A stretch of DNA of 17,798 bases. It comes from Candidatus Hydrogenedentota bacterium. Lineage in GTDB: Bacteria > Hydrogenedentota > Hydrogenedentia > Hydrogenedentales > CAITNO01. The notes beneath the pieces are model-generated. The model searched no databases and had not been told where the DNA came from. It saw only the letters and a list, made by a program, of their open reading frames with translations. The stretch lies in the NCBI GenBank assembly GCA_029554925.1, contig JAKPUV010000053.1, positions 1 to 17,798 of the forward strand, written 5' to 3'. Shown here in pieces: positions 14,368-17,798 of the stretch; position 1 is the first letter of the stretch; each line of letters opens with the position of its first letter. The translations under genes and the position numbers were made by a program.

Positions 14368-16182
14368 ATGAGCGGGAAGACTGAGCGCGTCCTGGCTAGG
14401 GCCGGAGAGTCGGTCAATCGGCTCATTGGACGGGTACTGCAACCGCCCGCCCTGATGCAGGCGGACGCCCTGGCCGAACTCCGCGCGATTCCAGACTCCG
14501 TTCTCAAGGTCCTGACACCTGAACAGCGCGACGCCAGGACGATCATTCTCAACATGGCGGACGGCGGCGTCCCGCTTGAGTACGGCATCGGAGAACAGGT
14601 GGACCGGCTTGGGTACCCGCCCGCCGTGGCCGCCTACGCAAGGGACTGTGCCAGCGTCGCCACAACCGACGTTCCGGGGTGCCGTTCCGACATCTGGGAC
14701 GCCCACAGGGTGCTGGAGACAGACCGGTTGGCCGACCACTTGAAGGACGCCAACGGGAACCCGGCCGTGGTTGCGGAAGTGACCGCCAAGCTTGTCGCCC
14801 TCGGAGAGGTGTCCGCCGCGGCGGAACCGTTGCTTACGGCGTTCGAGGAGGACTGGTTCGACACACCGGACGTCCCGTGCCCGTGCGCCCTGTCGGGCGC
14901 CTTCCCGCTGAACGACACAAGCATCCTCCAGGGGAAGGGAGGCTTCGGGAAGTCCTTTCTGAGTCTGCAATTCCTCTTGTCGGTGGCAATCGGAAGGGAG
15001 CTTGTCCGGGGATACGTCCCCGAACACGGCCCGAAGCCCGTTGCTTTTGTCACCCTCGAGGACCGCAAGCAGTCGGTGCTGGAACGCGCGAAGAAAATCG
15101 CCCGGGCGTACAGCTTCACCCCGGAGGAGCGCCGTCTGGTCGCCCGAAACTTCACAATCAAGGCCCAGGGGCCGCCCTTCGTTCCCGTCGTGCGGCGGCC
15201 GGATGACGGCACCTTGCGCGCCGGCCCGGACCTTCTCCGGCTTTCGGGGGAGCTCAAGAAGCTCCGGCCCGCCATGGTGGTCTTGGACCCCATTGCCAGC
15301 CTGCTGGGGCCCGCCGATGAAAACGCGAACTCGGACGCCCGCGCGGTAGGGGCGATCCTGACACACGCCATGCCCCCGGACTGTGCTCTCTTGCTGGTCG
15401 CCCACGTCAGCAAGGCGCAGCGCCAGGACGGAACAGCCCTCACCCCACGAGGCGCACAGGCCTGGGAGGATGCGGCGCGGTTCACCCTTGGACTTCGTCC
15501 GCCGACCAACGGGGAGAAGTCCAACGCTGGCGATAACGACATCGTCGTGCTTGAGAACGAGGGCAAGCACAATCACCTGCCAAAGCGCCCCACGCAGTAC
15601 CTCGTGCGGGAACCATTCCGCGCCGGAGTCCCCGACAAGGTCGGTGTCCTGATGGAGTTCAACTTCACCGCCGCACAGCGCAAGGCCGAACAGGAAGCCG
15701 ATGCCCGCGTCGAGCAGGCCATTCTCGAGGTCGTGGCCACCTTCCCCGACGGAGTTACCAAGAAGGAGCTTATCGGAAACGCAGAGACCGTCGAAAGGAA
15801 GAATCACGGCAATGAAGCGCGTCTCGCTATCGGAGAGTTGCTGGGGTACGGGAAGCCCATGCCCGTAGCAAGGCTCCGAGAGCTCCTTGACTCGATGATC
15901 GGTCGCGGCGTTTTATGGCAGACGGGGGACGGCCGCGGCGGCAAAGGGGAGCGTCGCCTCTTGCGCGTCAAACCGGTGACAGATACCGGTGACAACCTGG
16001 ATTCTGAACCAGTGACAACCGGTGACAAAACCAGTGACAACACCGGTTATATACCGGTGACAGACGGCCCCCCCTTAAGGGGGGATATTGAAGCCCCCCC
16101 CCTTGGGGTGGCGCGTCCGTCTTCTGTCGGCGAACTGCAAGAGGAGGAACTCGTAGAAGACTTCGAGGCCGCCCCCTTCTGA
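14368..16182 (+). CDS. RepA-type hexameric helicase ATPase (AAA_25 / DnaB-like), replication protein
   Basis: The 604-residue product starts at ATG 14368 with GAGGAGG (14355-14361) 6 nt upstream. The RecA-fold ATPase core is clear: Walker A 'GKGGFGKSF' (189-197), an acidic residue after strand 2 ('VTLED', E231), Walker B 'MVVLDPIASLLG' (303-314), a sensor strand 'LLLVAHVSKA' (341-350) and 'RGAQAWEDAARF' (361-372) near the likely arginine finger. This matches RepA/AAA_25 proteins of plasmids, phages and satellites. A probable winged-helix region (about 445-535) follows. The C-terminal tail is low-complexity with 'PVTDTGDN'-type repeats and an acidic end; its DNA forms iteron-like repeats. No primase active site is evident. 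The likely role is helicase loading or unwinding at the element's own origin. Confidence 0.85.
   Translation: MSGKTERVLARAGESVNRLIGRVLQPPALMQADALAELRAIPDSVLKVLTPEQRDARTIILNMADGGVPLEYGIGEQVDRLGYPPAVAAYARDCASVATTDVPGCRSDIWDAHRVLETDRLADHLKDANGNPAVVAEVTAKLVALGEVSAAAEPLLTAFEEDWFDTPDVPCPCALSGAFPLNDTSILQGKGGFGKSFLSLQFLLSVAIGRELVRGYVPEHGPKPVAFVTLEDRKQSVLERAKKIARAYSFTPEERRLVARNFTIKAQGPPFVPVVRRPDDGTLRAGPDLLRLSGELKKLRPAMVVLDPIASLLGPADENANSDARAVGAILTHAMPPDCALLLVAHVSKAQRQDGTALTPRGAQAWEDAARFTLGLRPPTNGEKSNAGDNDIVVLENEGKHNHLPKRPTQYLVREPFRAGVPDKVGVLMEFNFTAAQRKAEQEADARVEQAILEVVATFPDGVTKKELIGNAETVERKNHGNEARLAIGELLGYGKPMPVARLRELLDSMIGRGVLWQTGDGRGGKGERRLLRVKPVTDTGDNLDSEPVTTGDKTSDNTGYIPVTDGPPLRGDIEAPPLGVARPSSVGELQEEELVEDFEAAPF
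15972..16062 (+). repeat. Iteron-like array inside the 3' end of the repA gene
   Basis: Six copies of ACCRGTGACA are at 15972, 15985, 16008, 16018, 16030 and 16053. A degenerate ACCGGTTATA is at 16042, and a weaker ACCTGGATTC at 15995 fills the one gap. Start-to-start spacing is 10-13 bp throughout, close to one helical turn. This matches replication-origin iterons bound by an initiator. Location inside the replication gene resembles the lambda O-gene origin. The array encodes the low-complexity tail of the protein. Confidence 0.65.
16069..16084. repeat. Perfect 16-bp palindrome beside the iterons
   Basis: CCCCCCTTAAGGGGGG is an exact palindrome 6 bp past the last iteron. A further C9 run (16094-16102) followed by TTGGGG offers a competing pairing with the G6 run. 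It may be part of the origin, or form a strong mRNA structure near the end of repA. Confidence 0.55.
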
Positions 16183-16219
16183 CAATCCAAACCGCGGCCA
16201 CGCCGCAAGGAGAAGCATC

Positions 16220-16606
16220 GTGAAAATTCTGACCCTCGACCCCAACCTGGCCGAACAGCACAGGGCCACCCTCGCAGCAGCCGGACTCACACCGCTGACC
16301 GAGAGCGAGAGCACCGCATTCCTGGACGGGCTCAAGCTCGGTCTCCTGCGGCGCGACACCCCCGCCGACTCCGAGGCCCCCAGGACCTCCCCCAGGACCG
16401 TCACCGCCGCACCCCCGGCCAAGACCCCGACCGTCAAGCGCAAGCCCGCCCCACGGACCTGCACGCGCTGCCTGGCCGTGAAACCCGTCAACAGCTTCCC
16501 CAGGGGCTCCGAGATTTGCTTCGCGTGCTTGAAGGCCGCCCCCTCCGCCGACGGCCGCGCCCCCTCCCTGGCCGATGCGGAGCGTATGACGAAGACAGCA
16601 CAGTAG
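16220..16606 (+). CDS. Small zinc-ribbon protein
   Basis: The 128-residue product starts at GTG 16220 with AAGGAG (16207-16212) 7 nt upstream, 37 nt after repA. The N-terminal 45 residues are helical ('NLAEQHRATLAAAGL' and onward). A Pro/Thr/Lys-rich linker leads to a four-Cys site: Cys81 and Cys84, then Cys100 and Cys103 ('CTRCLAVKPVNSFPRGSEI' then 'CFACL'). The spacing and the 'KP..SF' pattern match treble-clef/zinc-ribbon modules often found near phage HNH genes, but no HNH nuclease motif is present. It may bind nucleic acid or a partner protein. It is the last gene of the element. Confidence 0.7.
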   Translation: MKILTLDPNLAEQHRATLAAAGLTPLTESESTAFLDGLKLGLLRRDTPADSEAPRTSPRTVTAAPPAKTPTVKRKPAPRTCTRCLAVKPVNSFPRGSEICFACLKAAPSADGRAPSLADAERMTKTAQ

Positions 16607-16634
16607 CACCGGATACGGCGGAGAGCGGAGTAAC

Positions 16635-16662
16635 GGGCGGGACCTCCCCCAGGGTCCCGCCC
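16635..16662 (+). terminator. Terminator-like hairpin after the zinc-ribbon gene
   Basis: GGGCGGGACC (16635-16644) pairs perfectly with GGTCCCGCCC (16653-16662) over an 8-nt loop. The following CGTCTGTCTTCTCC is T-rich but lacks an immediate T-run; TTTTT appears only at 16680-16684. A second small dyad, TCCATA-TTTTTAC-TATGGA, lies at 16674-16692. The hairpin probably ends the xis-repA-zinc operon, perhaps inefficiently. Confidence 0.55.
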
Positions 16663-16732
16663 CGTCTGTCTTCTCCATATTTTTACTATGGAAAGGTGAA
16701 CATGTCCCATACCGTTTTTCCGGTGGTTTCCC

Positions 16733-16761
16733 TTGATTTCCTGTAGTCTGTGTGGTAAGAT
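16733..16761 (+). promoter_or_regulatory. Outward-facing promoter near attR
   Basis: TTGATT (16733-16738) and TAAGAT (16756-16761) are 17 nt apart, and TGG precedes the -10 (extended -10 form). In the integrated state it reads through attR toward a convergent chromosomal gene. In an excised circle it would read through the joined att site into the integrase gene. It follows a 14-codon ORF with a ribosome-binding site (ATG 16702, stop 16744-16746) that may be incidental. The rest of 16607-16845 holds only the hairpins noted and a CGCTT-GTGT-AAGCG dyad (16774-16787). Confidence 0.5.
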
Positions 16762-16835
16762 GCCTTTGTCGCTCGCTTGTGTAAGCGGTGCGAAATCAAT
16801 AGTTTAGGTCCGCTGGCAAGGCCCCCGAAAACGGC

Positions 16836-16851
16836 CCGGAGCGTTCTCCGG
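16836..16851. repeat. Core-type inverted repeat at the attR boundary
   Basis: CCGGAG-CGTT-CTCCGG is a perfect 6-bp inverted repeat with a 4-nt centre. Its right arm is the first six bases of the 53-bp att repeat. It resembles integrase core-binding half-sites flanking a short overlap, so strand exchange may occur at or near this point, equivalent to the anticodon loop of the tRNA. Confidence 0.45.
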
Positions 16852-16898
16852 AGCAAGAGGCCACAGGTTCGAGTCCTGTTGGGCGCGCCATTCTTTTT
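16846..16898. repeat. attR: right copy of the 53-bp direct repeat (displaced tRNA-Arg 3' half)
   Basis: This is identical to 5781-5833, covering the tRNA-Arg anticodon loop to CCA plus ATTCTTTTT. No tRNA 5' half precedes it, so it cannot be a functional tRNA. It is the original chromosomal 3' end, displaced by the element. Chromosomal sequence resumes at 16899. Confidence 0.95.
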
Positions 16899-16931
16899 TA
16901 AAGCGCACAAGTTGCTCCGCCATCCCCTCCC

Positions 16932-17798
16932 CTATGCGAAATCCTCCGGTGCCAGGGCCGGATTTCCCGCCCAGGCGACCTGGGCGCGGTAGTTGCGGTC
17001 GGCGACGGGGTTCCCAGTGACCCCCACCTCCCCGTAGGTGCCGATGAACTCGAAGCCCAGGCGCGCCGCGCCGGGAAACACCCGGGCGATGTCTTCCACG
17101 TAATCCCGGTTCTCCGTGCGGGTGGAGGTGTTGAACCAGTGGAGGTATCCATGGCGGCGGTGTTCCGGCGCCCCGGCGAACCCTTCCGGGAATCCGGGTT
17201 TCCGCACCATCTCGTCCAGGGTGTACTGCCAGACGGTTCCCGGGGGCACTGCGCCCACATAGGGCATCGCGGGGAAGGACGCGATGCGGTGGTACCCCCG
17301 GTAGGTGCTGTTGACGAAGATGCCGTCCGGTTTTGCGGCGAGGGCGTGCCGCAGCAGGCCGCGCGTCGCCACCACGCAGTCCATCAGGTTTCCGTTGGTC
17401 TCGAAGCCCAGCCCCGCCCGCGCGCGGACCGCGCTTTCAGACGGGTTGACGATGAAGTCGCCCATCTCGTAGTTCACGCCGCCAATGGCGAAGGTTTCCA
17501 GCATCCACTCCAGCCCGTCCCGCCACCATGCCTGGTTCTCCGCAAGCGACGGGTCGAGCACGGGGGTCACCTCGCGGCCGCCGCCGTCCTCAAAGGCGGT
17601 GCTGGCCCGTTCGGGGTGCTTCCGCAGATAGGTGGCGAGGTTGAAGGGGTGGTCCCCCTCGTAGTAGTAGCCCCCGTAGGCGCACAGGCCCACCCCTGGC
17701 ACGATGGCGACGCCATGGTCCCGGGCGTAGGCCGCAAGCTCTTTGGCCGCCTTCACCCCGCCGTGGGCGTCCCGGAGAAAGCCCCACACGATGACCGC
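16932..17798 (-). CDS. Uncharacterised protein, possible TIM-barrel carbohydrate-active protein (5' end cut by window)
   Basis: On the minus strand the frame is open from the window edge to a TAG at 16934-16932, giving at least 288 residues. The N-terminal part is missing. Visible segments 'AVIVWGFLRDAHGG', 'ELAAYARDHGVAIVPGVGL', 'YGGYYYEGDHPFNLATYL' and 'GGVNYEMGDFIVNP' alternate strands and helices and are rich in Trp, Tyr and Gly, as in glycoside-hydrolase-like (beta/alpha) barrels. Acidic residues in 'NYEMGDF' and 'LGFEFIGTYGEVG' could be catalytic, but I do not recognise a numbered family. The gene is chromosomal, convergent with the element, and ends only 33 bp beyond attR. Function is low confidence; the coding call is firm. 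Confidence 0.72.
   Translation of the reverse strand, partial: AVIVWGFLRDAHGGVKAAKELAAYARDHGVAIVPGVGLCAYGGYYYEGDHPFNLATYLRKHPERASTAFEDGGGREVTPVLDPSLAENQAWWRDGLEWMLETFAIGGVNYEMGDFIVNPSESAVRARAGLGFETNGNLMDCVVATRGLLRHALAAKPDGIFVNSTYRGYHRIASFPAMPYVGAVPPGTVWQYTLDEMVRKPGFPEGFAGAPEHRRHGYLHWFNTSTRTENRDYVEDIARVFPGAARLGFEFIGTYGEVGVTGNPVADRNYRAQVAWAGNPALAPEDFA

Larger units (their letters stand above)
5781..16898 (+). mobile_element. Integrated satellite-like element in tRNA-Arg(CCG), 11,065 bp per unit
   Basis: A perfect 53-bp direct repeat flanks the segment (5781-5833 and 16846-16898), with an integrase gene immediately inside the left end. This is the standard result of site-specific integration into a tRNA 3' end. 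Every gene inside runs on the plus strand. Contents are integrase, four small genes, tape measure, SAP/sigma2 protein, a duplicated small-gene pair, an excisionase/AlpA-like gene, a RepA-type ATPase and a zinc-ribbon protein. There is no visible capsid, portal, terminase, lysis or conjugation gene, so it is neither a complete prophage nor a conjugative element. The identical repeats and open reading frames suggest a functional rather than a decayed element. The satellite designation is inference. Confidence 0.88.

Noticed and set aside
14197..15807. 536-codon minus-strand frame opposite repA
   Set aside because: The plus-strand frame has intact Walker A and B motifs; the minus frame shows no recognisable domain and is antisense shadow.
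5781..16898. Decayed prophage remnant
   Set aside because: Perfect att repeats, intact frames with ribosome-binding sites and tight gene spacing do not look like decay. A deletion derivative cannot be fully excluded and is listed as the alternative to a satellite.
16777..16992. 71-codon ORF spanning attR
   Set aside because: It reads through the displaced tRNA half and into the 3' end of the convergent chromosomal gene, and has no ribosome-binding site.

Overview
The window is GC-rich, tightly packed bacterial DNA. Chromosomal genes lie at both ends, and an 11.07-kb integrated mobile element sits between them. The host genes look like a free-living Gram-negative-type bacterium: recO, lepA, a type I signal peptidase with a large insertion, and a DUF255 thioredoxin-fold protein. 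The integrase N-terminus ('YRHHKASGQ', 'YLGPHGS') recalls integrases I associate with Planctomycetes and neighbouring candidate phyla such as Hydrogenedentota. That placement is memory-based inference with low confidence.

Left chromosomal part (1-5825): 3' part of recO, lepA (EF-4), lepB (signal peptidase I, overlapping the lepA stop), a DUF255/YyaL-type protein and tRNA-Arg(CCG). All are on the plus strand.

Integrated element (5781-16898): it is bounded by a perfect 53-bp direct repeat. The left copy runs from the anticodon loop of the tRNA-Arg gene to 8 nt past its CCA end; the right copy is at 16846-16898. All element genes are on the plus strand. In order they are: tyrosine integrase; four small genes that include a possible tail-chaperone pair with a T6 slip site; a terminator-like hairpin; a full-length phage tail tape measure protein; a protein with two SAP/HeH-like segments and a lone sigma-region-2 domain; a regulatory stretch with two promoters, a short terminated RNA and a three-way-junction leader; four overlapping small genes that are a tandem duplication of a two-gene unit (A1-B1-A2-B2); a terminator and a cluster of inverted repeats; an excisionase/AlpA-like HTH gene; a RepA-type hexameric helicase ATPase whose 3' end carries iteron-like repeats; and a small zinc-ribbon protein. 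An outward-facing promoter ends the element. No capsid, portal, terminase, baseplate or lysis gene is visible.

Right chromosomal part (16899-17798): the 3' part of an uncharacterised minus-strand gene, possibly a TIM-barrel carbohydrate-active protein.

Interpretation: integrase, AlpA/Xis-like protein and replication ATPase form the usual core of a phage satellite or other small integrative element. The unusual part is the cargo, a complete tape measure gene with possible tail-chaperone genes but no structural shell. My leading hypothesis is a phage-satellite-like element that alters or captures a helper phage's tail. The alternative is a minimal prophage derivative. The sharp att repeats and intact reading frames argue against a decayed remnant.
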